This document shows positions 46,380 through 56,435 of a DNA stretch of 64,000 bases, piece by piece (position 1 is the first letter of the stretch; every line of letters begins with the position of its first letter). The stretch spans positions 4,464,001-4,528,000 of the forward strand of contig JAGTJL010000001.1 of assembly GCA_020746875.1 (NCBI GenBank), read 5' to 3'. This stretch comes from Rhexocercosporidium sp. MPI-PUGE-AT-0058. Its lineage: Eukaryota > Ascomycota > Leotiomycetes > Helotiales. The notes beneath the pieces were generated by a model, which saw only the letters and a program-made list of their open reading frames with translations, had not been told where the DNA came from and searched no databases. The position numbers and the translations under genes are program-made.

Positions 46380-47895
46380 ATGCGTTTCTCCTCCGCCTTC
46401 ACCGTTGCCTCTTGGGCCTCTGTGACATTGGCTGCTCCAGCACCGGCCTCTCCAACTGCTACCGATCCCGCCGATGTCTACGCAGCCCAGGCTACCGCTC
46501 TTACCCTAAGCCCGACTAGCAAGGTCAAGGGAAAGTCGTTCGATCGTTATGTCTCAATCTGGTTTGAGAATACCGATTATGATATGGCAGCTGGTGACCG
46601 TGAGTTGGTAGCCCTCATTTCCACTTCAATCACTAAGCCATGTGTTAGCCAACTTCCAGTTCTTTGCTAAGAAGGGAATCACATTGACCCAAAACTATGC
46701 GGTCACTCACCCCTCGGAGCCAAATTATATGGCTGCTGTGGGAGGGTATGTCTACCTCCGTTCGGCAAAATTATAGTTTCTGACCAAATCGAAGTGACTA
46801 CTTTGGATTGAACGGGGACCCATTCATTGCAATTCCTCAAAATGTTTCCTCCGTCGTAGACCTCCTGGAGGACAAGGGAATCAGTGAGTCTACCACATTC
46901 CATTGAATATTTCTCTGCTGCTGCCCACTTCGCTGGATATGTTAAGTTCGATGTTTCATCCAAATAAAACAACCGCTTGTATAGCCTGTATACTATGACT
47001 CGTATCGAAAGCTAACTTCTTAGGCTGGGGACTCTATCAGGAAGACATGCCATACTCTGGCTTTGAAGGCTTTGGCTGGGTCAACCAGAAGAACGGCGCT
47101 AACGACTATGTTCGCAAGCACAAGTAAGCACAAGCCTGACTCAATAATCACCTCGTTCGCTAACACAATCCTAGCCCCGAGATTCTCTACAACTCTGTCG
47201 TAACCAAACCCGAACGAGCCGCAAAGATTAAGAACACCACCATGTTTGCCACTGATCTTGAGAACGACCAACTCCCCCAGTGGATGTTCATCACGCCCAA
47301 CATGACATCCGACGGGCATGACACATCCGTCACTGTCGCCGGCGAATGGCTCAAAACCTTCCTCACTCCTCTACTTGAGGACAAGCGCTTTATGGACAAC
47401 ACACTCGTCCTCATCACCTTCGATGAGAATGAGACCTACAGCATCCAAAACAAGGTCTTCTCCATCCTCCTCGGTGACTCCGTGCCTGAAGAACTAGTCG
47501 GAACAACAGATTCCAACTACTACAATCACTACTCGGAAATCTCCACAGTCGAAGCAAACTGGGACCTCTACACTCTCGGCCGCTGGGACGTCGGTGCGAA
47601 TGTCTTCGCGAATGTCGCCAAGCTTACAGGCGATCGACTCCGCACATGGTACCCAGACAATTCGAACGGTGTTCCTCTTTCGGACTACTACTTCAACGCG
47701 TCATACCCAGGTATCTTCCATTCGAAGACCTGGGCACCACAACCTGTTCCTGACTGCCATTCCCGCCGCACGGGACGCACCACCCTCCCTCTGATCAAGG
47801 ATCAGTGGATCAGCCAGCAAGACAAGAACTACTACCACGGTCAACTTGAGATCCCTGACGGAGCTCACCCACCAGTGTACCCTTACACTTACTAG
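46380..47895 (+). CDS. Secreted acid phosphatase (phosphoesterase family)
   Basis: Five exons give about 430 residues. A signal peptide (MRFSSAFTVASWASVTLAAP) starts at 46380. Splicing produces the family signatures: RYVSIWFENTDYDMAAGD joined to PNFQFFAKKGITLTQNYA, then THPSEPNYMAAVGG joined to DYFGLNGDPF, SWGLYQEDMPYSGFEG, and HNPEILYNSVV. The C-terminal exon has FITPNMTSDGHDTSV, LVLITFDENETY, and LLGDSVPEELVGTTDSNYYN. FENTxYD, HPSEPNY and TFDENE are the metal and phosphate-binding blocks of the PF04185 phosphoesterases, which include fungal acid phosphatases and phospholipase-C-like enzymes. The enzyme should be exported and release phosphate from organic esters. Expression under phosphate starvation is expected of the family but not shown by the sequence. 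Confidence 0.92.
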
Positions 47896-49106
47896 ATGAA
47901 TCCCAAGAGAATGAAGTAATAGGGAAGAGACCATTGTAGCTGAAAATATGGGTTGTGAGAAAAGCAATACCATTAGACTATTAGTATTTAAAATTTAATC
48001 ACAACCATTTTTGAGATGGTGAACTACTCAGATCCACCATGCATCTTGATGAAACCTGGCTGCCCTGTAGCGACATTCAACCATCCGTAAACAACCCTAT
48101 GCACTCAATATCATGTCAAGTAGCACGATACTTTGATTTCCAACCTCTGTCTTCGCGATTACAATCTTTTCAACAGTGGACCAACTTAAGAAAGCAATCC
48201 ACTACCTCTTTTCTCCCCTCTCCCCTTTCCCCTTCCCTCGTCGATCTTTTGTAGCAGTCGCTATTTTCATCCTCGAAGCAAAGCCAACAAGCTAAACTAA
48301 AATTAAATCGTTTGGCAGGTTTCGGCATCCCCTCCGTTGGGAAAATCCCATTAGATCCACATCGTCCCATGTCTAATCATTATACCGCGTTTGCCTGCCC
48401 CTTGGACGTGAGAACTGCCACCGAGCGCGCTTCATCACTGCTGCATAGGTATAAATCCAGCCACGGGACTCGCTCGGTCCAAGTCCTTGTAACGAATCCT
48501 CCTCCCCACCCGCAAACAAAATTAAGCGAGCCCCCCTTCCCTCCCGACGGGAAAAGTAAACAAAAACAAAGCCACCGCAAAAAAGCCAAAAAAGGAAGAA
48601 AAAGAAAAAAAAAAAAAAACCACCCAACGATAAAACGAATGATGGAGAATGAAGATTAAAAATGGCAAAAGAGACTCCCGAAGGAGAAGAAAAGCCCGTC
48701 GTATTGGGGTTTTGCTTTTGATCCGATTTTGTCGTATCCGAATCCGACCTTCGCCATCGATCCACGCTATGATCCGTAAGATCTCCTCCCCCGATGAACA
48801 CATTTGCCCTGACTACTCTGCCATAGAGTAGCTGCCTTTGCTGTTCATGCATGGAGAGTGTTTATTGGGGTAGATGAGGGGGTTAGCGAGGTTGGTGGTA
48901 CTGTAAGCGAGGGGGAGAGGGAGGTGGGGGATTGTCGACTTGGTCGATTCTCGGCGTCGCTTTTATATTTATGGGCGCTCAATTAGATAAAAGTTTTATA
49001 TTACAGCAACATCTGTCTCTGAGTCGCGAGATGCACTCCGTAACGAGAAAAATGATTGGTACCTCGAGTTTAAGTGACTGTAAATCTACGAAGACCTGAA
49101 GATTTT
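47896..49106. other. Intergenic region with purine tract
   Basis: No supported gene. A plus-strand purine-rich tract at about 48575-48620 ends in a long A run. A minus-strand frame through it (48373-48852) is Phe-rich because of the poly-T and is not a gene. Confidence 0.5.
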
Positions 49107-49625
49107 CTATTTGCTTTTGAGTGCAAATATGTTATATACCTCTCCGGAACACTCCTGCCCTATCAATTCCGAAATTTTTTTTCGATCATTGCGTTTCTGG
49201 TCGCTATATAAAGACTTCGTTGACCGTCGAACCTTAGCTTCGTTGTGGATCGTGGGTAAGGATTGAATGTGGCCCTTTTGCAGGATGCTTATGACAGAGG
49301 ATTTTTGGAAAGCTTTGGTACGAATCTGCAAGTGCCTCTCTAAGTTCTGTTTGCTCCTTCCATCAAGCGTATAAGCGTCCCGTTGGATGATGAGGTTCTG
49401 CAGCCATATAAAGCTTCGTCTGACACTGGCATCATAGTCGTTGCGTTCCTGTCTCTTGCCGACAGGCCCTACCCTCACCTCTTCGATTCTTGGAATGGCT
49501 GGTTCAGCTACTGGGACGGGCATACTTCTAAGAGCCTTATCTGGATTGAATAGAAACAAACTTTGGGCGGCGAAGCCCGAAGTCGGCCTTGATATTTTTT
49601 GGCCTGGACGCTCTTTCTCTAGCCT
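49107..49625 (-). mobile_element. Pogo/Fot-type DDE transposase remnant (C-terminal part)
   Basis: The reading frame from about 49578 to 49107 keeps the tail typical of fungal pogo-family (Tc1/mariner superfamily) transposases: GFAAQSLFLFNPDKALRSMP (usual form GFxAAGLxPFNPxxVLxxL), DAYTLDGRSKQNLERHLQ, and HNEAKVRRSTKSLY (usual form INNEAKVRRSTRS). Just upstream, NIKADFG lies in a different frame and overlaps the GF, so one frameshift separates NIKADFG from FAAQSLF. No DDE catalytic core, N-terminal helix-turn-helix or terminal inverted repeats are visible. The element is a dead fragment. It marks the start of an A+T-rich, gene-poor stretch that continues to about 56 kb. Confidence 0.75.
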
Positions 49626-49992
49626 AGTGGAGCATACTGGACAGCCCGAATAACGAGTAGAATATACACCGCCATGAAAAGAAATTTCATCTATGTCCTA
49701 ACGGAATAGCTAGAGCTCGGGAGGTACTATAGTCAAGTATTACAGTTGTGAGCACTCAATCGTAGTACGAAGTCACGAATGTGGGAGGTAAAATGTGGGA
49801 GTTTGTTGGAATTGAATGAGTGTTTCCCAAAGAACAATGAAGCTTTTTTCTCTCCTCTGCAAAGCTGAGCATTAGCCATTTGGGAGCGCTACCGATATTG
49901 GGAGAACAACCAAGGCACCCATGCGCCGCTTTCACCGAGTCTCTACCCCTTAGAAGGCATGGCCACGTGTCCCAATTTCCGACAATGGGGCT
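49626..49992. other. Intergenic, A+T-rich
   Basis: No gene. It may contain further decayed transposon sequence upstream of the remnant, but nothing readable. Confidence 0.4.
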
Positions 49993-50532
49993 CTATTCCT
50001 CGAGCTCCTGTGGTACCCACTTACGAACCTTGCTATCGTAGGTGTTCGCGGTGACCATGTCAGGAAACTCCGCGCTGTTGTAATATATTCTGAGGACTGC
50101 GTTCTTGTCCACTGGCTCGTCAGCAGCTTCCCTGAGCTCTCTGAGGCCACTGTGACCAATGGCGGCGATGAATGAACCCGGAGCAACCTGGATACCGGTA
50201 GCCGTCATGTTCTTCGATGACCAAGAAGGCTTCTTATTGGGGTTGGCGGCGTCATCGAGGGCCACCTCGACAATCTTCTGGTTGGCAATGTAGTACACGC
50301 GGATATTGTGACCCCCGTTGTTACTGTCGAGGCAGACCGCTGCTGCAATTGGGCCGGATTGGGTTTCGACAATTGCGCCATCTATGCGGATGGTGTCGCG
50401 GATAGAATCATTGCCGTCGACTCGAAAAAACTGAATAGTCGGTTTCTTGGTCTTTTTGTCCGTCTCGTTGAAGAAGACATAAGTGCTCTTGCCCACGACG
50501 ACAGATGCAGAGTAGGAGGTTGCAATAGGCAT
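49993..50532 (-). CDS. Hypothetical protein, possible beta-propeller lectin-like
   Basis: A single exon of 179 residues without a signal peptide. Repeating beta-rich segments end in short hydrophilic turns: YSASVVVGKSTYVFFNETD, PTIQFFRVDGND, SGPIAAAVCLDSNNGGHNIR-VYYIANQKIVEVALDD, SFIAAIGHSGLREL and NAVLRIYYNSAEFPDMVTAN. The VYYI..QKIVEVA and LRIYYN blocks resemble blades of fungal fucose-binding (AAL-like) lectins, but conserved sugar-binding residues are not evident and the protein is about half as long. A TATA-like element lies upstream on the same strand. The assignment is weak; the ORF itself looks intact. Confidence 0.55.
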   Translation of the reverse strand: MPIATSYSASVVVGKSTYVFFNETDKKTKKPTIQFFRVDGNDSIRDTIRIDGAIVETQSGPIAAAVCLDSNNGGHNIRVYYIANQKIVEVALDDAANPNKKPSWSSKNMTATGIQVAPGSFIAAIGHSGLRELREAADEPVDKNAVLRIYYNSAEFPDMVTANTYDSKVRKWVPQELEE

Positions 50533-52010
50533 GATTCTATTCAGTAAGCTCAGTCAGTATTCAAGTTGGATTTATACCAGTACAAAGACATACGTTAAGG
50601 TCAACAGGAACTGAAGAAGCGATTGTTTGTGTGGGGAATCAGTGGACTGTCTGTCTTGTATGGGTGTGGAAGGAAGTTATCGAACAGAGATGTAGAGAAA
50701 AGGAAGAGGTATTTATACAGATGTGGTCCGACCTGGGCCGTCTGAGGAGACTGAAGAGTGTTTGTTTTCTGCATTGGTCAATCCTATACTTTTGCTGCAT
50801 CTGTTGATACTTTCAGGAAGTCAACCATTGAGGCAAGAGCAGTTAGTTTTTCTTCTTTCCCATGCATGAAGTTTTGATACTTCAAAGCTGAGCTCAGCTA
50901 GCCACACATTCACCGACAGATTGTAGATAGCTAGTAAACCTTTGATGTTCCGCGTATCAGGTTTTGAGAGGGTGAAGTTTAGCTCAGGATCGAAGTGAAG
51001 GAATATGACAGGTAATAAATCCTGTGGCTAGCTCGCACGCCCATGCTACACCGCCATTCAATAATGAAATCTAGTCACAATAACATATGAGCTAGTTGAA
51101 CATGTTCAGTCGGTAAAATACTAAGGATTATGTGGAAATAGGTCATACAATGTACGGTTTTGTCGTCCGATTAGTGGTCACCTGGCTTGACTCCCAACAG
51201 TTTGCGACACTTCCAGCAAGTAGCTAGGCTTATATTCAAGGGAAATCAAAATTATTGATCAATGCATGTAATTGAAGTAGTACTCGCCATATATCTGTAT
51301 GACTCCATGTTAATGCTCCTATTAATGCCCTCTTACTGCGTTACAAATAGTGCACACTTTGGAATCGGATTTTCAGCACACTGTATCTGCAGCTGCGTAA
51401 AGGACTTATGACATATCAACTAGCGGTGAGTTTATTGATTTGCTGGCATGCTAAAACACGATAGATTTGCTGCAGTTCGGCCTCTCCTACTTAACGTCTT
51501 TCCCTGCGTCCAGAGACGCACTTTGCCACGAGACGGACTTGTAGTTTAGGTACCGTAATCATTTTTATAGCTAGTCTACGAAGCCAGTATTAGCACATCA
51601 CTTTCTACAACTATTTCTCATTGAGTAAGGTACTTAACATTAAGATAAAGGGTGCAGATAGTAATGCTGTCAGTCGTTTTAGTCACTTCACTAGTCGCCA
51701 GTTCGGCGTTTCCCTCCTCCTTAATCACGGCTGTTAGGGTATTTTAGCAATCTGAAGCACTTAGATGATGAAAGAAGACGACCCTAATGTCTGAAAATCC
51801 TCAGAGGTGAGAATAATACATTCCGGGTGTCATACCGTGAGGGGTACAAACACCACTTGCTCACAATATACCGTATTCACGTCTGGACTCGCTAAAAACT
51901 AATATGAGTGCCACGCCTGCGGCTCACACGAAGCCTTCGAAACTGATTTTAATATTGGAATTTAACAAGTTGATGAAATCGACAAAGTTCCACACTATCT
52001 AACGTTGTCT
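50533..52010. other. A+T-rich gene-poor interval
   Basis: No open frame of note. The sequence is A+T-richer than most of the window and full of stops in all frames, consistent with decayed repeats. A TATA-like ATTTATAC at 50711-50718 (minus-strand GTATAAAT) lies about 180 nt upstream of the lectin-like gene. Confidence 0.5.
50711..50718 (-). promoter_or_regulatory. TATA-like box of the lectin-like gene
   Basis: GTATAAAT on the minus strand, about 180 nt before the ATG at 50532, a normal distance for a fungal gene. Confidence 0.4.
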
Positions 52011-52261
52011 TTGCAAGATCCCAATCCATCCCTGCAGACATATATGCCTGATGAATGAGATCAGATAGAGCAGCTCGACGAGGCAGAGAACTAGAGGCTT
52101 GTGCAGGAGCAGATATCGAAAGAATGCGAAGCCGAGAATAACATACTGCACAGTCAAGATAATACGTTTGAATTGGCTATTAATCTCAATTGTATCAACG
52201 GGTAGAAATACAATGGGGATGAAGATAATTTAGTGCTGTGTTGTGCAATCTGGAAACGCCA
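52011..52261 (+). pseudogene. Decayed coding remnant with in-frame stops
   Basis: One frame reads LQDPNPSLQTYMPDE, stop (TGA), DQIEQLDEAEN, stop (TAG), RLVQEQISKECEAENNILHS, then FELAINLNCING, stop, KYNGDEDN. The stretch keeps the amphipathic charged pattern of real protein. The TGA and TAG sit where CGA (Arg) or CAG (Gln) would fit, as expected after C-to-T mutation. Not assigned to a family; transposon origin is likely given the setting. Confidence 0.35.
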
Positions 52262-52626
52262 CTGTCAGACTTGAGGGTCTTAATAACGCGGGGCGGGAGA
52301 CTAAGCTACTATATGATGAGGTGAATTTCGAGAGGAAGACTCGTCATTAAAGAAAGAAAGAGAGCGGGTTATGTTGGGTATTGTGATTTCCGACGGAGAT
52401 ACTAGAGACCCTCTAAAACGACCGCTAAAATAAGAATAGGTTAAGCGATAGGGCGCTGTATCGCTTTCCCGAGACACTAGAATCAGCATAAAGAAACCAA
52501 AGAATCCGAGGTATAATTAAGGCTCACGAAACGTTCGAACCCCGCGCGATCTGAATTTAGCGACAAGGGAATTAATGACAACTAGCTTTCTCTCTGTTGT
52601 ATCTTATCAGTATTAAGTGAATTCCG
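52262..52626. other. A+T-rich interval downstream of the HET gene
   Basis: Should contain the 3' UTR of the HET-NACHT gene. A 62-residue frame at 52301-52489 is not supported. Confidence 0.4.
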
Positions 52627-55600
52627 TCATCTGTAAGGGCGTGCATCGCGAATACTCCAACGGTGTAGTGCGTCCTCCCTACATTGTTGCGCCGTTTTGG
52701 CACCTTTGTTAATCAACCGTTGAACTATCTCCTCTTTAATCATTACAAGCCATTGAACGACAGACTCATAAGTGCACTCATCAGGTTGGTAAATGCCCAG
52801 TTCATGCCATGCTTGAAAAAGAATGAAGAGCGCAGCTGGACCTTGAACAGAGAAAAAGTCGCTAGCGCCTGTTGGAGTAAACCGAGGCGGCTCACCAGAT
52901 CCATCCAAAGCCCCGATGCCCCCTAGACTTTCATATGAGGTGTCAAGGCTTCGAGATGCCAGAGAATATGGATCAATAACATTGGCGCAATCCAGTGCAG
53001 TTTGGCCTCGTTTGTCTCTCAAATTGATGATAGCCGTTGCATACGGTAAATCAAGAATGTTAATCAATATTGTTGGGTGCCAAAGCACTGATGCTGACAT
53101 TTCGTGCAAAGCCGTGTGGCCGAAATAGTTGTCAACTTCGTCTACGCGACCACCAGCCTGAAGCAGCAACCGTAGAGAATCCAACGAGTTGCGACAGGCA
53201 TATCGAATGACAGTGTAGTCGTACTTTGTCTTGCTTTGCGTTGAAGCTCCGTGATGAAGGAGTATTCGAATAACGTCCGGACTGTCACCATGCGCAGCTT
53301 GCATGAGTGGTGTTAATCCAATGTTGTCCTTCAGGTCCACAGGAACTCCACAGGTAATATGATTTTCCACGCGATCTGCAAGGTTGAAAAATGCTGCAAG
53401 GTGTATGGGTGGCCATAAGACGTGAGGTCCGAATATCATCTCCACATGCCAACGCTGCCAACGATTGAAAAGCTTTGAGGGGTTGTGACCTAGGTGCTGG
53501 TTCCAGGCTGTGCGAATGTACTGCCAGCATGGCAAAGAAGTCGGGTCTAGGAGCTTGCTTTCTCTGGATTGAAACTGAATCAGGTATTGATAGAGGTATA
53601 GCCACCTCAACGTATGTTGCGAGTTCCCTAAGAATCGATGTAAGGTCTGTTGTACGAACCCCGCGCTATCTGGTGGTACCTCATCAAGATGTTTCCACCA
53701 GTTCAACACAGCATATTCGAGGAACTGACACTCCTTGAAGATGCGCTGAATCTTCCGAAGAGAATGTGGGCGGCCATAAGGTGAGCCGTTCAACAGGTCA
53801 TTTAACAATACATTGTCCTGGAATGTCAGCACAGTCATACATGCTCTCGATATGTATACAACATCAAGCTGGACTTGATTTGATGGCAGTGCTGAAGGTT
53901 GGTTCACCGGACCACAACCTAGGTGCACTCCTCGCTTCCGAAGGAACTCTCTCGCCGAGGCATGGACAAAGCGAATATATCCAGGCCTTGTGATCTCAAC
54001 AAAGGAGCCACATGCGTTAATGACATCCATACTTCCGCGCATGAGCCACCTTCCCTTCGGAGATATGTCTGAGTCGATTTGTATCCCAAGGGCAAAGTCA
54101 AGTTCTGTAATGGTCAAAGGTCGGTTTGCCGCTGTGATCCATTGTAGGATTCGATATGCTCGAGCATGATGAAGTGCGCTAACTTTGGATTCGATAGCAA
54201 GTAGCAGGCGCCTGTAAGTAGCTTCAAGATCCTTGGGTAATTCATTTCGAAGGACTTCTCTCGCGTCTTCGACTGCAAACTGTGCCTCTAACGTCTCGAG
54301 CTGAAATCTGGCCCATAAAAACATCCCGTCGGCCCCTGCCTCTAGTTGTCGAATTGCTGAACATTCCAAGTCCAAGTCAGAAAGCCCCATTCGATCAATA
54401 CAAGCACGAATCCAGCCGTTAAGATCTTCTCTGGTTGCATCATTCGTAACGACTATCTCAAAACAATTGTCCTGCATGCGAGGATATATAGCTTTGATGA
54501 TCCTGCTTTCAGGTCGGCTAATCAAAGCAAGGGATACATTGTCGCCCAATGCGGAGACAAACATTAATAGCTTCTCAGTAGAGAGCGGCCCTGACTCGCA
54601 CTCATCGAAACCGTCAACCACAAGAAATATATGTTTCATAGTCTTCGAGGCGATTTCCTTCAAAGCGCCCTTGACCGCTTCCAAAAGAGTCCGGGTTGCG
54701 GGTCCGCTTTGTTTGTGCCGTAAGACTAACTGGCGATACTTGGGTAGCTGTTCGAGGATCTGCCAGAGCCACGTACGCAGTATAGAATCGAGGGTGTTCT
54801 TGGTATCATCCCCAAGCTTGCAAAAGAAATATGCTATGATCCTTCCTTCTGTTCGAAGTCTCTCAATCAATGTCGCAGTGAGCACAGATTTCCCAGAACC
54901 TGGTTTACCATGGAGCCATAGAACTGCATTGCCGCCAGTTTTCCACTCGTCAAACTCAGCTTGACGAAAGATCCACTGACATGTTGAACCATGGCGTAGG
55001 TTTAACAAATCAAGAAGATCCTCCTCCACAGCTGCGGGTTGAAGCCAGCTTGCGATGGACTCGATGCTCGATTCGTCGATAGGAGTCTGCTCACTCTCAA
55101 TAATATGGCTTCGCTTATTAATCTGGTCCTGCAAACGTTTGAGAGCATGTTCCTGGCCTTCGCCATACATTGGCAGCATGAAGATTTCCAATAAGCCTAA
55201 CAAACAGTAAGCCTTATCTTCTTCTCTCTTCGTACCTCGATTCAGTGCCCATGCCATGCGCTCAGAGATCGAGAACTGGAATATTTTGTGGCTATCAAGA
55301 GCTTGTGCGGGGATGTTTGTGATCGCCTGAATGACACTTGCGAGAGACTCTTTATCGCCGATTTCTCTGCCTTCCTTTGAGAAGAACTGCACAATTTCAG
55401 GAGCGAGGAGCTCTTGAAGAGTCCAGCCACGAGTGAACCATCGGCTATCGCGGAAAGCAGGCTCCCATGTTCGGCTTTTAGTCGTTTCCTCAGAGGTAAT
55501 TGTTACATCAGCTAGAAAGACATAGCACTTTACAGCATCGCGGTACCAACGATACATGGAAATAATGGCCTCAGATAGCTCGGCACTACTATCCTTATTT

Positions 55601-55839
55601 ATACAGCATGTATCGATCCAGATATAGCCCAATCCATCTTGACAAGCTTTCTCCGCGCAGAACTTAATCTTCTGGAATCCAGACTTGTCCTGACCGGTAT
55701 GCTCTATCATGTCTTTGTAGGTGAGCTCATCATGATCTTGACCCCACGTATGTGAGAGTATGGCATAGGGAGGGATGTTGCTACCGAAGCGCTCGATTAG
55801 AAACAGGTTGGTTATATCTTCGCAATTGATTAGGCGCAT
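52627..55839 (-). CDS. HET-NACHT-ankyrin STAND protein (vegetative incompatibility type)
   Basis: A single-exon gene encodes 1,070 residues from ATG 55839 (a slightly longer reading from TTG is less likely). The HET domain spans about 25-240: PYAILSHTWG, GYIWIDTCCINKDSSAELSE, SMYRWYRDA, and WFTRGWTLQELLAPE. A short linker leads to a NACHT module: LWLHGKPGSGKSVLTATLIE (P-loop 311-318), HIFLVVDGFDECE (Walker B), SLALISRPE, and the conserved GADGMFLWARFQLETL. A winged-helix-like AYRILQWITAANRPLTITEL with FVHASAREFL follows. The C-terminus carries a few ankyrin-like repeats (LTPLMQAAHGDSPDVIRILL, HTALHEMSAS). This is the het-r/e/d-like architecture, but with ankyrin rather than WD40 repeats. Such proteins trigger cell death after non-self fusion or act in immunity. 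All motifs are intact although the flanks are decayed. Confidence 0.93.
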   Translation of the reverse strand: MRLINCEDITNLFLIERFGSNIPPYAILSHTWGQDHDELTYKDMIEHTGQDKSGFQKIKFCAEKACQDGLGYIWIDTCCINKDSSAELSEAIISMYRWYRDAVKCYVFLADVTITSEETTKSRTWEPAFRDSRWFTRGWTLQELLAPEIVQFFSKEGREIGDKESLASVIQAITNIPAQALDSHKIFQFSISERMAWALNRGTKREEDKAYCLLGLLEIFMLPMYGEGQEHALKRLQDQINKRSHIIESEQTPIDESSIESIASWLQPAAVEEDLLDLLNLRHGSTCQWIFRQAEFDEWKTGGNAVLWLHGKPGSGKSVLTATLIERLRTEGRIIAYFFCKLGDDTKNTLDSILRTWLWQILEQLPKYRQLVLRHKQSGPATRTLLEAVKGALKEIASKTMKHIFLVVDGFDECESGPLSTEKLLMFVSALGDNVSLALISRPESRIIKAIYPRMQDNCFEIVVTNDATREDLNGWIRACIDRMGLSDLDLECSAIRQLEAGADGMFLWARFQLETLEAQFAVEDAREVLRNELPKDLEATYRRLLLAIESKVSALHHARAYRILQWITAANRPLTITELDFALGIQIDSDISPKGRWLMRGSMDVINACGSFVEITRPGYIRFVHASAREFLRKRGVHLGCGPVNQPSALPSNQVQLDVVYISRACMTVLTFQDNVLLNDLLNGSPYGRPHSLRKIQRIFKECQFLEYAVLNWWKHLDEVPPDSAGFVQQTLHRFLGNSQHTLRWLYLYQYLIQFQSRESKLLDPTSLPCWQYIRTAWNQHLGHNPSKLFNRWQRWHVEMIFGPHVLWPPIHLAAFFNLADRVENHITCGVPVDLKDNIGLTPLMQAAHGDSPDVIRILLHHGASTQSKTKYDYTVIRYACRNSLDSLRLLLQAGGRVDEVDNYFGHTALHEMSASVLWHPTILINILDLPYATAIINLRDKRGQTALDCANVIDPYSLASRSLDTSYESLGGIGALDGSGEPPRFTPTGASDFFSVQGPAALFILFQAWHELGIYQPDECTYESVVQWLVMIKEEIVQRLINKGAKTAQQCREDALHRWSIRDARPYR

Positions 55840-56435
55840 GGCGAGCAATTCTGCGGATCTTCACTAGAGACTTGGCACGGAATTCGTAGGTAGAAAGTGC
55901 ACATGCAGGAGAAACTGGAAGCCGATTCTGCAAGCAAATGTAGAAAAATGTATCGAGTTGTTTATGGATTTGCACCTGGCATGAGTGAGTTACGAGTAAG
56001 CAAGCGTGCTCGGATGTTTTATACTCGTTCTGAGATATACATATCTTGCAACCACGCGGAAGATCGCGCTTACATGCTCCTTACTACGCGAAGCTCTGGA
56101 GATCCGTTCAAATGAGTTCACATAAGTAAATATAATGGCTGTTTTGGGTTGTTTACTTAGTTGGTCTGAACGTTAAATGAATATAGCGAAGATAGGCAAG
56201 AGAAATTAGATTTCTTTATCCTCTAGAACCTGATCTTTATCTCCATTCTCGTCGCCATCCTTAGGCTCGGGCGGTACCTGGGAGGTAATTTGCACAGTTC
56301 CCCTCACTTGCTCCACCAGATGAGCATTAAAAACCTCCCTATCAGTTAAAGACTCCACAAACACCACACCCCCTAAACCACATGCCACTTCCTCCAATAC
56401 CTATCCCTCGATGCCTCTTCAAACACGCGTACACA
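55840..56435. other. Intergenic region
   Basis: Promoter side of the HET-NACHT gene. A 63-residue minus-strand frame at 56206-56397, ending in an acidic DGDENGDKDQVLEDKEI, may be an exon or small gene but has no support. Confidence 0.4.

Noticed and set aside
3521..47895. A secondary-metabolite or nutrient-uptake gene cluster linking the sugar transporter, oxidase and phosphatase
   Set aside because: No backbone synthase or shared regulator; the genes are far apart and separated by housekeeping genes.
48373..48852. Phe-rich 159-residue minus-strand frame
   Set aside because: It is produced by reading a poly-A/purine tract in reverse; composition is not protein-like.
52530..52560. T-loop-like TTCGAAC, read on the minus strand
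   Set aside because: The five bases on each side do not pair and no other tRNA arms are present.
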